Source: a bacterium UBA6115
GTDB taxonomy: Bacteria > Bacillota_A > Clostridia > Christensenellales > Aristaeellaceae
Length of the DNA: 6,194 nucleotides
Reading direction: 5' to 3'
NCBI GenBank assembly: GCA_002428405.1
Contig: DIWD01000046.1
Coordinates: 484 to 6,677 of the forward strand
The notes under the pieces were generated by a model, which searched no databases, was not told where the DNA came from, and saw only the letters and a list, made by a program, of their open reading frames with translations. Each line of letters starts with the position of its first letter. Within the stretch, counting starts at the first letter, position 1. Shown here one piece after another: positions 1 through 6,111 of this stretch. Both the position numbers and the translations under genes were made by a program.

Positions 1-483
1 CTGACCATCACGACGGAAAACCGGGCGGAAGCCATGTCGGAGGATTTCATCCAAACCCTGTACAAAAAAGGGTGCAGACTGGTCTTTTTTATCGAATATG
101 TGCCCGTCGCGCCCGGCACCGAAAACCTTGCTCCAAACGACGCGGAGCGGCTTTTGATTGAGGAAGCGCAGAGCGCATTGCGCGAGCGTTTTCCGGGAAT
201 GATTTTCCTCTCCTTCCCCGGGGATGAGAAGCACATGGGCGGCTGCCTCGCGGCAGGGCGGGGGTTCTTCCACATCAATGAATACGGGGCGGCCGAGCCA
301 TGCCCGTTTTCCCCCTATTCAGACATGAATCTGCGCGAGCATACCCTGCTGGACGCGCTGAGTTCCCCGTTCTTCCGGCTGGTGCGGGAGCTGAACTCAA
401 AGGGGGAGGCGCACCTGGGCGGCTGCGCGCTGTTTTCTCAGGAAGCGCAGGTCAGAGCATTGCTTTCTCCCCAAAAATCATAA
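1..483 (+). CDS. radical SAM protein, C-terminal part with twitch/SPASM-like auxiliary cluster motif
   Basis: The reading frame is open from base 1, so the true start and the CX3CX2C radical SAM motif lie outside the window; 160 residues are visible. Residues 28-47 (GCRLVFFIEYVPVAPGTENL) resemble the late strands of a radical SAM barrel. They are followed by MGGCLAAGRGFFHINEYG and EPCPFSPYSD. Cys82, Gly96 and Cys101 fit the CX13GX4C spacing of SPASM/twitch domains, and Cys142 in GGCALF could be a third ligand. The short tail and single downstream Cys look more like a twitch domain (one auxiliary 4Fe-4S cluster) than a full SPASM domain. Members of this group often modify peptides or assist cofactor synthesis, but the substrate cannot be read from this fragment and no precursor peptide follows. 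The internal ATG at base 34 is not a credible start because the frame continues upstream. Confidence 0.85.
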   Translation: MTITTENRAEAMSEDFIQTLYKKGCRLVFFIEYVPVAPGTENLAPNDAERLLIEEAQSALRERFPGMIFLSFPGDEKHMGGCLAAGRGFFHINEYGAAEPCPFSPYSDMNLREHTLLDALSSPFFRLVRELNSKGEAHLGGCALFSQEAQVRALLSPQKS

Positions 484-533
484 AGGCAGCCGGCAGGGGG
501 CTGCGCCTAAAGAAAAACCCGGTAATTCCCGGG
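484..533. other. two stem-loops after the radical SAM gene
   Basis: A hairpin begins immediately after the stop codon: AGGCAGCC (484-491) pairs with GGCT-GC-GCCT (499-508) across a 7-base loop, with a 2-base bulge. A second one pairs CCCGG (518-522) with CCGGG (529-533). On the + strand both are followed by A-rich sequence, so neither is a canonical + strand terminator. Read on the - strand, the second is followed by five T and could stop antisense transcription, although no - strand gene lies nearby. They may stabilise the 3' end of the upstream mRNA. The function is inferred; the pairing is seen. Confidence 0.4.
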
Positions 534-584
534 AAAATATCTCTTTGTTTCTCATAGTTTGTTGGTGATTATCAGCACCGGGTC

Positions 585-625
585 AAGTCCCTTGACCTGA
601 ATGGATGGTCAAGTCGGGCTTTTTT
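585..625 (+). terminator. intrinsic terminator between the radical SAM and cyclase genes
   Basis: AAGTCCCTTGACC (585-597) pairs with GGTCAAG-TC-GGGCTT (607-621) as a 13-bp stem with one G-U pair and a 2-base bulge. The loop is TGAATGGAT, and six T lie at 620-625. This is a good rho-independent terminator for transcripts from the left. Its 5' arm overlaps a second possible hairpin (579-587 with 591-599), so the element might also act as an attenuator for the diguanylate cyclase gene downstream. Confidence 0.75.
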
Positions 626-634
626 CTATATACT
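606..634 (+). promoter_or_regulatory. possible promoter of the diguanylate cyclase gene
   Basis: TGGTCA (606-611) matches 4 of 6 bases of a -35 box. It is 17 bases from TATACT (629-634), which matches 5 of 6 bases of a -10 box. The -35 box lies inside the 3' arm of the terminator stem. If it is used, transcription would start near base 641 and the leader would be about 25 bases. The -35 match is poor, so this is a weak call. Confidence 0.35.
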
Positions 635-653
635 CTCAGTGATGACCTGAAAA

Positions 654-657
654 GGGG
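654..657 (+). promoter_or_regulatory. ribosome binding site that places the cyclase start at 666
   Basis: GGGG preceded by AAA forms the only purine-rich site before the gene. It ends 8 bases before ATG at 666 but only 2 bases before the in-frame GTG at 660, which is too close for normal initiation. This favours the ATG, giving a protein that begins MIKSLLKQ. Confidence 0.7.
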
Positions 658-665
658 TAGTGTAT

Positions 666-2273
666 ATGATCAAAAGCTTGCTGAAACAAAAGAAGGTTTT
701 CATTCAATATGCTGTCCTTATCTTCCTTGTTCTTTTTTTGGCGTCGCTGCTTGTATCTTCCTATCTGCAGAGCCTGTCAGATGAAACCGCAAAAAACGAG
801 CTGCTGATCAATGAGCGCAATACGGTGCTCACGGCCAACGCGGTCCTGTCAAACAGGATCGGTGGAATATCCGGCGACCTGCTGTACGCGGCTGATTGTT
901 TCCGGCTGGGTGACCACGGCGACGGCGATTATACAGAGGTTGAGCAGCAATGGCTTGCGTTTTCAAACAGAAAAAGAACGTTTGACCAGATCCGCTTTCT
1001 TGATGCGGATGGAAATGAACTGATCCGTGTCAACTACGGCAGCAGCGGCCCCTATCTTGTTGACCGGACGAAACTGCAGAACAAAGGCGACCGTTATTAC
1101 TTTACAGACACCATCAGGCTGGAAGAGAACCAGATCTATATATCAAAACTGGACCTGAATGTGGAAAACAACGAAATTGAACAGCCCATCAAGCCGACGA
1201 TCCGGTTTTCCACGCCCTATTATATCAAGGGGCAGCTAAAAGGGATCGTCATCCTGAATTATCTGGCGGACGATATGCTCAGCCAGATTGAGCAAGCCGC
1301 GTCAACGGGCAGGGGGTCCGTCTTCATGCTCAATTCGGACGGGTACTGGCTTTTTGACAGCACGGACTCCGGCAAGGCCTGGTCCTTTATGTATGAGGAC
1401 AAGGCGGACATCAGTTTCAGCCATGAATTCCCAGGCGAATGGGAGTTTATCAAAGAGCATAAGACCGGTTGTCATGATCATATCAGCAATCACGGCTTGT
1501 TTGTTTACACAAACATTATCACAAGCCAGCTGTTCTCCGGGGACAATGATGAGTCATCCTGTGTTTTAGGTTCCGGAGACTGGATGCTGGTATCTCATCT
1601 GCCGGCGGATTCGGAGGGCGGAGCCCTTTTTATCCAAACGCCGTGGACAGCCATCCTGGGCAGTCTGCAGCGCAACACTGCTCTGTATGCTTTCATTTTG
1701 CTGATCTCCGTCGTCATTGCCGCTTTGATGGCCATGAACAAGGAGGAAAAGGAACGGATCCGTTATCTGTCAGAATACGATGTGATGACGGGGGTATACA
1801 ACCGGCATTTCGGCATGGACAGCCTGCAGAGGCTGTCCAGACGCCCCGGCGGCAAGCCCCTCACCCTCAGCGTCTGCTTCATTGACATCAATGGACTGAA
1901 AGCCGTCAATGACACGCTTGGGCATGAGGCCGGCGATGAGCTGATCCACAGTGTGATTGCAGGTATCAAGAAAAACACCCGTGAGGAGGACATCATCGCG
2001 CGGCTGGGAGGGGATGAGTTTCTGATCGTCTTCTCCGGGCTTGATGAAAACAAGGCAGAGGAAGTATGGAAGCGCATTACAAAGGAATATGACCGCGTCA
2101 ATGAAACGGAGAACCGTAAATACCGCATCAGCGTCAGTCATGGCATCATCTCGCTTCAGAGCAGTTCCGCTCAGAGTATCGATGATGTCATCCATCAGGC
2201 CGATGAGAAGATGTATAACGAGAAAAGGTCGATCAAGAAAGAAGTCACCATCCTGAGGGAGGCCGGGGCGTAG
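666..2273 (+). CDS. membrane-bound diguanylate cyclase with extracytoplasmic Cache-type sensor and GGDEF domain
   Basis: This 535-residue protein would make cyclic di-GMP from two GTP at the inner face of the membrane. Residues 1-10 are basic and 11-31 form a first membrane helix. About 300 residues outside the membrane follow, with DRYYF (142-146), SKLDLNVE (160-167) and RFSTPYY, which are typical of double-Cache sensors that bind small ligands. The second helix is at about 338-357. The GGDEF domain starts near YDVMTGVYNR and contains CFIDINGLKAVNDTLGHEAG with the metal-binding Asp. The exact active-site signature GGDEF is at 448-452, and RxxD (REED, 439-442) sits five residues before it. 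That is the product-inhibition I-site, so an active, feedback-controlled enzyme is expected. There is no EAL domain. The nearest flanking gene of related function is not in the window, so the controlled output is unknown. The ligand is also unknown. Confidence 0.93.
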   Translation: MIKSLLKQKKVFIQYAVLIFLVLFLASLLVSSYLQSLSDETAKNELLINERNTVLTANAVLSNRIGGISGDLLYAADCFRLGDHGDGDYTEVEQQWLAFSNRKRTFDQIRFLDADGNELIRVNYGSSGPYLVDRTKLQNKGDRYYFTDTIRLEENQIYISKLDLNVENNEIEQPIKPTIRFSTPYYIKGQLKGIVILNYLADDMLSQIEQAASTGRGSVFMLNSDGYWLFDSTDSGKAWSFMYEDKADISFSHEFPGEWEFIKEHKTGCHDHISNHGLFVYTNIITSQLFSGDNDESSCVLGSGDWMLVSHLPADSEGGALFIQTPWTAILGSLQRNTALYAFILLISVVIAALMAMNKEEKERIRYLSEYDVMTGVYNRHFGMDSLQRLSRRPGGKPLTLSVCFIDINGLKAVNDTLGHEAGDELIHSVIAGIKKNTREEDIIARLGGDEFLIVFSGLDENKAEEVWKRITKEYDRVNETENRKYRISVSHGIISLQSSSAQSIDDVIHQADEKMYNEKRSIKKEVTILREAGA

Positions 2274-2276
2274 GAG

Positions 2277-2336
2277 CCGCCCGAATCTTCCTCCGCAGGT
2301 ATCCCGGCCGCTTTTGTTGACACGGCTTTCGGGCGG
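2277..2336. repeat. 9-bp inverted repeat flanking and overlapping the next promoter
   Basis: CCGCCCGAA (2277-2285) and TTCGGGCGG (2328-2336) are perfect inverted copies 42 bases apart. Between them GCCG (2307-2310) can pair with CGGC (2323-2326). No T run follows the stem, so it is not a canonical terminator. The right arm sits inside the spacer of the promoter at 2317-2345, so the element could be an operator or a 3' end stabiliser for the cyclase mRNA. Confidence 0.5.
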
Positions 2337-2345
2337 TGCTATACC
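2317..2345 (+). promoter_or_regulatory. near-consensus sigma-A promoter for the transglutaminase gene
   Basis: TTGACA (2317-2322) is a perfect -35 box. Exactly 17 bases later comes TATACC (2340-2345), preceded by TGC, an extended -10 motif. A transcript would start near 2351-2353 and have a leader of about 30 bases carrying the AGGAGG site at 2373-2378. This is the best promoter candidate in the window and indicates that the transglutaminase gene can be transcribed separately from the cyclase gene. Confidence 0.75.
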
Positions 2346-2383
2346 GGAAGAGGAAAAGGTGAAAAAATGAATAGGAGGAGCGC

Positions 2384-3925
2384 ATGATGTTACCCTTCAG
2401 AATGAACGTAAGAGACAGGCGCCGCGCGGCCGTGACACTGTTTCTTGCCGCCGCAATGTTGTTGTGTGTCGTCTTTGGCGCTGCGGCTGAGACGGGGAAG
2501 AGCGGCGCGGAACTGTACCGACAGGCTCTGGCACTGGAAGAGGAAAAGGAATACACAAAGGCGCATGAGCTGTTCACACAGGCGCTGCCCCTGCTGCTGG
2601 AAGGCGGCGAGGCGGAGCTGGCTGACGACTGTGCCATGCGCGCGGAGCGGGCAATGATCTTCCTGATCACCTATCCATACACGAAGGACGAACTCATTGA
2701 CCTGATGCGCAAGACGTATCCGCACGCCGATGACGGGGAGATCGCCCTGTGGACGGCGCCGGAAAATGTGGAGCACACCTTCTATGACGGAGAGGAACAC
2801 TATTTTGAGAGCGCGGTGGACAACCTGGTGTACCGTGACCTGGAGCTGATGCGCCTGAATGGGGCCGTGATGAAAACCTATGATGACCTGGCGCAGAAGG
2901 TGCTGCAGCTGGCTGAAAACAAGCCGGAGAGCGGCTGGGTGCAGTACCACTCCCCCGCGGTCTACCGCGGCACGCACACCCTGAGGATCCCGCGGGGGGA
3001 ACTGCCCTCACAGGGGACCTACCGCCTCTGGATCCCCATCCCCATCAACACCGGATCGCAGACCAACGTGGTCGTCGAGTCCGTCGCCCCGCAGGAGTGG
3101 GTGAAGCAGCCGCCCAGCTTTGATCAGGACATCGGCCTGATCTATATGGAGATCCCGATTGAGGAGGTGAAGGAGGACCTTTTGATCCAGGCAGTCTTCT
3201 CCTACACCCGCTATGAGCAGAGCTTTCAGGTAGACCCTGAAAACGTCGGCGAATACGACAGGGAATCCGCGCTTTATCAGCTGTATACCCGCTCGTACGG
3301 CAATACGGAGATCACACCGGACATCCGCGCGATGGCGGAGAAGATCGCCGGGGGCGAGGGAAATCCCTATCTTGCCGCGCGCAGGCTATATGACTACATC
3401 GTCCACAATGTGACCTACGCGCTCATGCCTCACGCTGTCCTGAGGCCCCGGTCGGACATGTCCGAGTCCGTCTACGTCCACACCCACCAGCGGGGCGACT
3501 GCGGCGCCCAGTCCATGTATTTCACCGCCATGTGCCGTGCCCTTGGCATCCCCGCGCGGACGACGGGCGGCTGGCAGCTGTTCAGCGGCAACTTCAGCAG
3601 CCATTTCTGGGCGGAGTTCTACCTGCCCAATTACGGCTGGGTTCCGGTCGACACCTCATTCGGCCAGCTTGCCCTCTACCCGAAGGACCTGGCGGATGAA
3701 CAGCGGCAGGCCTTCATCGATTTCTGCTTTGCCAGCCAGGACTCCATGCGCTGCGTCATTCAGAAGGATACGGATCTGCCCCTGGTCCCCGCCGCCCGGG
3801 GTTACGTCCTCCTCCCGATGGTGGTCCAGTTGCCCGCGGCGGAGAACACCATTCCAACCGGGGACCTGTCCCCTGCCTTCATGGATCATTGGGTCATTGA
3901 CTGCGAAAAAATCAGCGGGGATTGA
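2384..3925 (+). CDS. secreted transglutaminase-like protein with N-terminal helical (TPR-like) region
   Basis: This 513-residue protein belongs by sequence to the transglutaminase/protease-like superfamily, which forms or cleaves amide bonds through a Cys-His-Asp triad. The N-terminus has several Arg followed by a hydrophobic stretch, ending at a likely signal peptidase site after Ala35 (AAA before ETG). Residues 40-75 (LYRQALALEEEKEYTKAHEL) look like a TPR-type helical pair. About 188-300 is a beta-rich domain with YRLWIPIPI, often found before bacterial transglutaminase cores. In the core, Cys373 in RGDCGAQSMYFTAMCRALGIPAR, His407 in SHFWAEFY and Asp423 in PVDTSFG form a complete triad. AGGAGG at 2373-2378 is 5 bases from ATG 2384 and 8 from ATG 2387, so either can start translation; the difference is one Met. 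The substrate is unknown; cell wall peptide or protein processing is a reasonable inference. Confidence 0.88.
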   Translation: MMLPFRMNVRDRRRAAVTLFLAAAMLLCVVFGAAAETGKSGAELYRQALALEEEKEYTKAHELFTQALPLLLEGGEAELADDCAMRAERAMIFLITYPYTKDELIDLMRKTYPHADDGEIALWTAPENVEHTFYDGEEHYFESAVDNLVYRDLELMRLNGAVMKTYDDLAQKVLQLAENKPESGWVQYHSPAVYRGTHTLRIPRGELPSQGTYRLWIPIPINTGSQTNVVVESVAPQEWVKQPPSFDQDIGLIYMEIPIEEVKEDLLIQAVFSYTRYEQSFQVDPENVGEYDRESALYQLYTRSYGNTEITPDIRAMAEKIAGGEGNPYLAARRLYDYIVHNVTYALMPHAVLRPRSDMSESVYVHTHQRGDCGAQSMYFTAMCRALGIPARTTGGWQLFSGNFSSHFWAEFYLPNYGWVPVDTSFGQLALYPKDLADEQRQAFIDFCFASQDSMRCVIQKDTDLPLVPAARGYVLLPMVVQLPAAENTIPTGDLSPAFMDHWVIDCEKISGD

Positions 3926-3956
3926 CTTCCGTCATCTATTATCCCATGTCAGTCAG

Positions 3957-3986
3957 CACAGGGGGTCTGTCCCCCTGTGTTTCTTT
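3957..3986 (+). terminator. strong intrinsic terminator after the transglutaminase gene
   Basis: CACAGGGGG (3957-3965) and CCCCCTGTG (3971-3979) form a perfect 9-bp stem with the loop TCTGT, followed by TTTCTTT. It lies 31 bases past the stop codon. On the opposite strand there is no T run, so it protects only the + strand direction and would not stop the convergent gene. Confidence 0.88.
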
Positions 3987-4145
3987 GCGTTGCTGTTCAT
4001 GTTCAACTTCGGCATGCCGGCGCCGGTGAGCCGGGTGATTCGGTTCAGGGAGGCACAAGCCCTGAAACAAAGGGTATGTCATTTTTGATCATTGACAGAA
4101 ATCCCCATTAAGCCAATAGACTCGACAGTCAGGCCCCTCTTCTTC
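3987..4145. other. convergent intergenic region with inverted repeats, no gene seen
   Basis: This stretch lies between the terminator and the 3' end of the - strand gene. It contains GCATGC and CGGCGCCG palindromes around 4013-4026. It also has a 7-bp stem of TTCAGGG (4044-4050) with CCCTGAA (4060-4066) and a 9-base loop. Neither strand shows a T run after the stem, so I cannot identify a clear terminator for the - strand gene. No credible small reading frame with a ribosome site was seen. Confidence 0.4.
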
Positions 4146-5174
4146 CTATGGCTCGTCCGGGAGATAATCCGCCTGAAACGCGCTTGCGTAGCCGTTTTTG
4201 TCTTTGCTGATGATTCTCGGCCGGTATCCGGCAATCAGGGCTGACTCGTCCCCACCGAAGTAACACTGCTTGCTCGCGTCCCGCAGGTCCCTTCCCAGTT
4301 CCATGTAGTATGCGGGGAGCAGGGCAAACGCCACATTTTCCAGTGAGAAGGCGTCCCCGGGGTACTTCAAGGTGCAGGTGAAGGAAACGACCACGCCGTC
4401 CTTGAGCGTTCCTTCCATCGCGATCTTCTTGTTCTTCACGGTAAAGGGAACAAGGCCGTCCTGGCCCGCTTTCTGCAGGGTCCCTTTGGTACGGACCCAG
4501 TTTTTATAGTCTGTTGCTGCCTGGTGTTCATTGTATTGCTTGATGAAGTCGTCAAACCCTATGGCCGAGGGAACGCTGACCGCGGACTCCTCCGCGTTTT
4601 GAGGGAAAGTCGCGATGAAAAACCCTCCCTTCTTTCCGGACCAGGTGAAGGACAGCTTTTTCAGCTTCCCGTCCTTTGTGATTGTTTCGCTGCTGACTGT
4701 GTATCCGTACGCCTCGCAGGTCTTTCCATCCTGGAGGATGTGAATGATGGTCCCCGCGCCATACGCGGCGTCATTCCTCAATACTTCAAGGTCAGCGCCC
4801 TGGGCCAGGCCCGCCACGTATCCCTGCGGCCGGAGGGCGCCCAGCGCCATGGCGACCGGATCCCTGTCCCCGGGGGTTTTCAGCTCCAGCGACAGCGCCA
4901 CGACGCCGCCATCCCGGAGCGACCCCTTGATCGCGGCCCCAGTCGACTTGACCGTGAACGCGGTAAGCCCCTCGCTGTCCGCTTCACCCAGCACCGCCTT
5001 GGCCGGCGTATACTTCTTCTGCCTGGACGCGTTAAATGTATTCCAGTACACATTGTGACGCTCCATAAAAACGTCGAGCCCCTGCGGGGCTGGCTCCTGA
5101 ACTGTTTGGGCCGCGCCGCCCAGGGCGGCGGCCAGCACAAGGAGAAGCAAGGCGACTGCGGTCATGCGTTTCAC
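4146..5174 (-). CDS. exported protein of unknown function with two tandem copies of one domain
   Basis: From the chosen GTG start the protein has 342 residues. KRMTAVALLLLVLAAALGG followed by AAQ is a Sec signal peptide with cleavage near residue 22, so the mature protein should be outside the membrane. No Cys is present for lipid attachment. The mature part is an internal duplication. Copy 1 begins at LDVFMERHN (33-41) and copy 2 at FDDFIKQYNEH (207-217). Both continue with a GL-x-x-FTVK motif, a KG/EG-(S/T)L-(R/K)DG turn, a L(K)-x-PGD segment, and later GY followed by a TKD or SKD segment. I do not recognise the family; it may be a beta-rich binding domain. A longer frame starting at 5261 is open, but its first 29 residues place the signal peptide too deep and it lacks a better ribosome site. 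The gene is divergent from the molybdopterin-fold lipoprotein and convergent with the transglutaminase. Confidence 0.8.
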   Translation of the reverse strand: MKRMTAVALLLLVLAAALGGAAQTVQEPAPQGLDVFMERHNVYWNTFNASRQKKYTPAKAVLGEADSEGLTAFTVKSTGAAIKGSLRDGGVVALSLELKTPGDRDPVAMALGALRPQGYVAGLAQGADLEVLRNDAAYGAGTIIHILQDGKTCEAYGYTVSSETITKDGKLKKLSFTWSGKKGGFFIATFPQNAEESAVSVPSAIGFDDFIKQYNEHQAATDYKNWVRTKGTLQKAGQDGLVPFTVKNKKIAMEGTLKDGVVVSFTCTLKYPGDAFSLENVAFALLPAYYMELGRDLRDASKQCYFGGDESALIAGYRPRIISKDKNGYASAFQADYLPDEP

Positions 5175-5182
5175 GACGATAT

Positions 5183-5187
5183 CTCCC
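5183..5187 (-). promoter_or_regulatory. ribosome binding site that supports a GTG start at 5174
   Basis: On the - strand GGGAG ends 8 bases before GTG (5174-5172). Initiation there puts Lys-Arg directly after the start and the hydrophobic signal core at about residues 5-19, as in a normal signal peptide. The ATG three codons later, at 5165, is an alternative with a longer spacing of 17 bases. Confidence 0.65.
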
Positions 5188-5212
5188 ATCATAAAGATGT
5201 TATGCCTTGCAT

Positions 5213-5241
5213 AGGATACCAAAGGCTGAACGATAGAACAA
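5213..5241 (-). promoter_or_regulatory. weak promoter candidate for the duplicated-domain gene
   Basis: On the - strand TTGTTC (5241-5236) and TATCCT (5218-5213) are 17 bases apart. They keep the TTG of the -35 box and four of six -10 bases. The position, about 40 bases before the start codon, is suitable, but the match is poor and other choices are possible. Confidence 0.25.
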
Positions 5242-5272
5242 GACGCCGGGGAACGGTTCATTGACCGGACTC

Positions 5273-5310
5273 GTCAGGGGATCGCAGCAGCCATGATCCG
5301 GCTGCCTGAC
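5273..5310. repeat. nested inverted repeats in the divergent promoter region
   Basis: GTCAGG (5273-5278) is inverted as CCTGAC (5305-5310). Inside it GCAGCC (5287-5292) is inverted as GGCTGC (5300-5305) with a 7-base loop. The element lies between two divergently transcribed genes, a usual place for a shared operator, or it may form a structure in a leader transcript. No regulator gene is in the window. Confidence 0.4.
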
Positions 5311-5324
5311 CGGGGGCATTTGTG

Positions 5325-5352
5325 TTGAGGGCTTGTTTGGATTAATATGAAT
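5325..5352 (+). promoter_or_regulatory. weak promoter candidate for the molybdopterin-fold lipoprotein gene
   Basis: TTGAGG (5325-5330) has four of six -35 bases. It is followed after 15 or 16 bases by TATGAA or ATGAAT (5346-5352) in an AT-rich patch. The spacing is short and the -10 box imperfect. The patch is the most AT-rich part of the divergent region, which is the main reason to suspect a promoter here. Confidence 0.25.
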
Positions 5353-5377
5353 ACAAACGATGAGGGGAGGCCTGTGC

Positions 5378-6055
5378 ATGAAACGTATCATCCCGGTTCT
5401 GGCGGTTCTTCTCCTTCTTCTCACCGCCTGCACGCCCAAGGCGGCGGACCAGGGCACCCCCGGCGCGGACGCCGTATCCGCGGCGACGCAGGCCAGGTAC
5501 AGGGAGAACGAGATCACGGGGTATCAGGGCGCGCGGCTTGATCCGGCCATCGGCCCCCGGGACAACTCCATCAAGGGCACCCAGCAGGTCGACATCGCGG
5601 GCTTTGCACTGGTGATCAGCGGCCTGGTGGAAAAGCCGGTCACGCTGACCTATGAGCAGGTGCGCTCGCGTGGATCCCATGAGCGGCTGATCACCCTGCA
5701 TTGCGTGGAGGGCTGGGACGCCACGGTGCTTTGGAAGGGTGTGCTGATTGATGAACTCATCAGCCTGGCGGGCGCCAGGCCGGAGGCGGTGACGGTCATC
5801 TTCGGCTCTGTGGACGGGTATACCACGTCCCTTCCGCTGCAGACGATCCGCGAAAAGGGATTGATCCTGGCCTATGGCGCCAACGGGTTGGACCTGCCCC
5901 CGGCCATGGGGTATCCCTTCATTGTGGTGGCGGAAGACAAACTGGGCTACAAGTGGGGCAGGTGGGTCAGCAGCATCACCCTGTCGGAGGACGCCGGCTA
6001 CAAAGGCTACTGGGAAAACCTGGGCTATTCCAACGAAGCGGACGTCGCCCCGTAA
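5378..6055 (+). CDS. lipoprotein of the molybdopterin-dependent oxidoreductase (sulfite oxidase/YedY-like) fold
   Basis: This 225-residue protein begins MKRIIPVLAVLLLLLTAC, a lipoprotein signal with lipobox LTAC and Cys18 as the lipid-modified residue, so it is anchored outside the membrane. GGGGAGG at 5364-5370 lies 7 bases before the ATG and fixes this start over the ATG at 5360. After a low-complexity linker, residues from about 60 onward match the oxidoreductase molybdopterin-binding domain. LHCVEGWDATVLWKG holds Cys109 at the position of the molybdenum-ligating Cys. The C-terminal pattern PPAMGYPFIVV, LGYKWGRWVSSI and GYWENLGYSN is typical of the family. It has no dimerisation domain, heme domain or FAD domain, so an electron partner would be separate. 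There is no twin-arginine motif, which is odd for a protein expected to carry a cofactor inserted in the cytoplasm. The substrate cannot be assigned. Confidence 0.85.
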   Translation: MKRIIPVLAVLLLLLTACTPKAADQGTPGADAVSAATQARYRENEITGYQGARLDPAIGPRDNSIKGTQQVDIAGFALVISGLVEKPVTLTYEQVRSRGSHERLITLHCVEGWDATVLWKGVLIDELISLAGARPEAVTVIFGSVDGYTTSLPLQTIREKGLILAYGANGLDLPPAMGYPFIVVAEDKLGYKWGRWVSSITLSEDAGYKGYWENLGYSNEADVAP

Positions 6056-6071
6056 CACAAACAAAAATGCA

Positions 6072-6111
6072 TCCGGCGGTTCCTTGACAGGAGTGCCGGA
6101 CAAGACTTTTT
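6072..6111 (+). terminator. possible terminator after the molybdopterin-fold gene
   Basis: TCCGGC (6072-6077) pairs with GCCGGA (6095-6100), and within it TCCT (6081-6084) pairs with AGGA (6089-6092) around the loop TGAC. Five T follow at 6107-6111, but six bases after the stem, so termination may be weak. A leaky element here would allow partial read-through into the next gene. Confidence 0.4.

Noticed and set aside
484..665. A known riboswitch, for example a cyclic di-GMP sensor, upstream of the cyclase
   Set aside because: I see hairpins but not the conserved core bases of the GEMM classes or another named riboswitch that I can recognise; only an attenuator-like arrangement is supported.
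3537..4088. Open frame of 183 codons on the + strand overlapping the transglutaminase 3' end
   Set aside because: It is an out-of-frame shadow of the transglutaminase core, rich in Ser, Arg and Pro, and it runs across the strong terminator at 3957-3986.
4092..4122. TTGACA at 4092-4097 as a + strand promoter
   Set aside because: There is no acceptable -10 box at 16-18 bases; the best, TAGACT, is 19 bases away, and it would only drive antisense RNA into the convergent gene.
5175..5261. N-terminal extension of the - strand gene to an ATG at 5261
   Set aside because: It would place about 33 residues before the signal peptide core. The GTG at 5174 has a well-spaced GGGAG and gives a normal signal peptide.
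4524..5264. Long open frame of 246 codons on the + strand
   Set aside because: It lies fully antisense to the signal-peptide protein, has a composition rich in Arg and Gly with no recognisable motif, and has no good ribosome site. The - strand gene has a clear signal peptide and duplicated domains.
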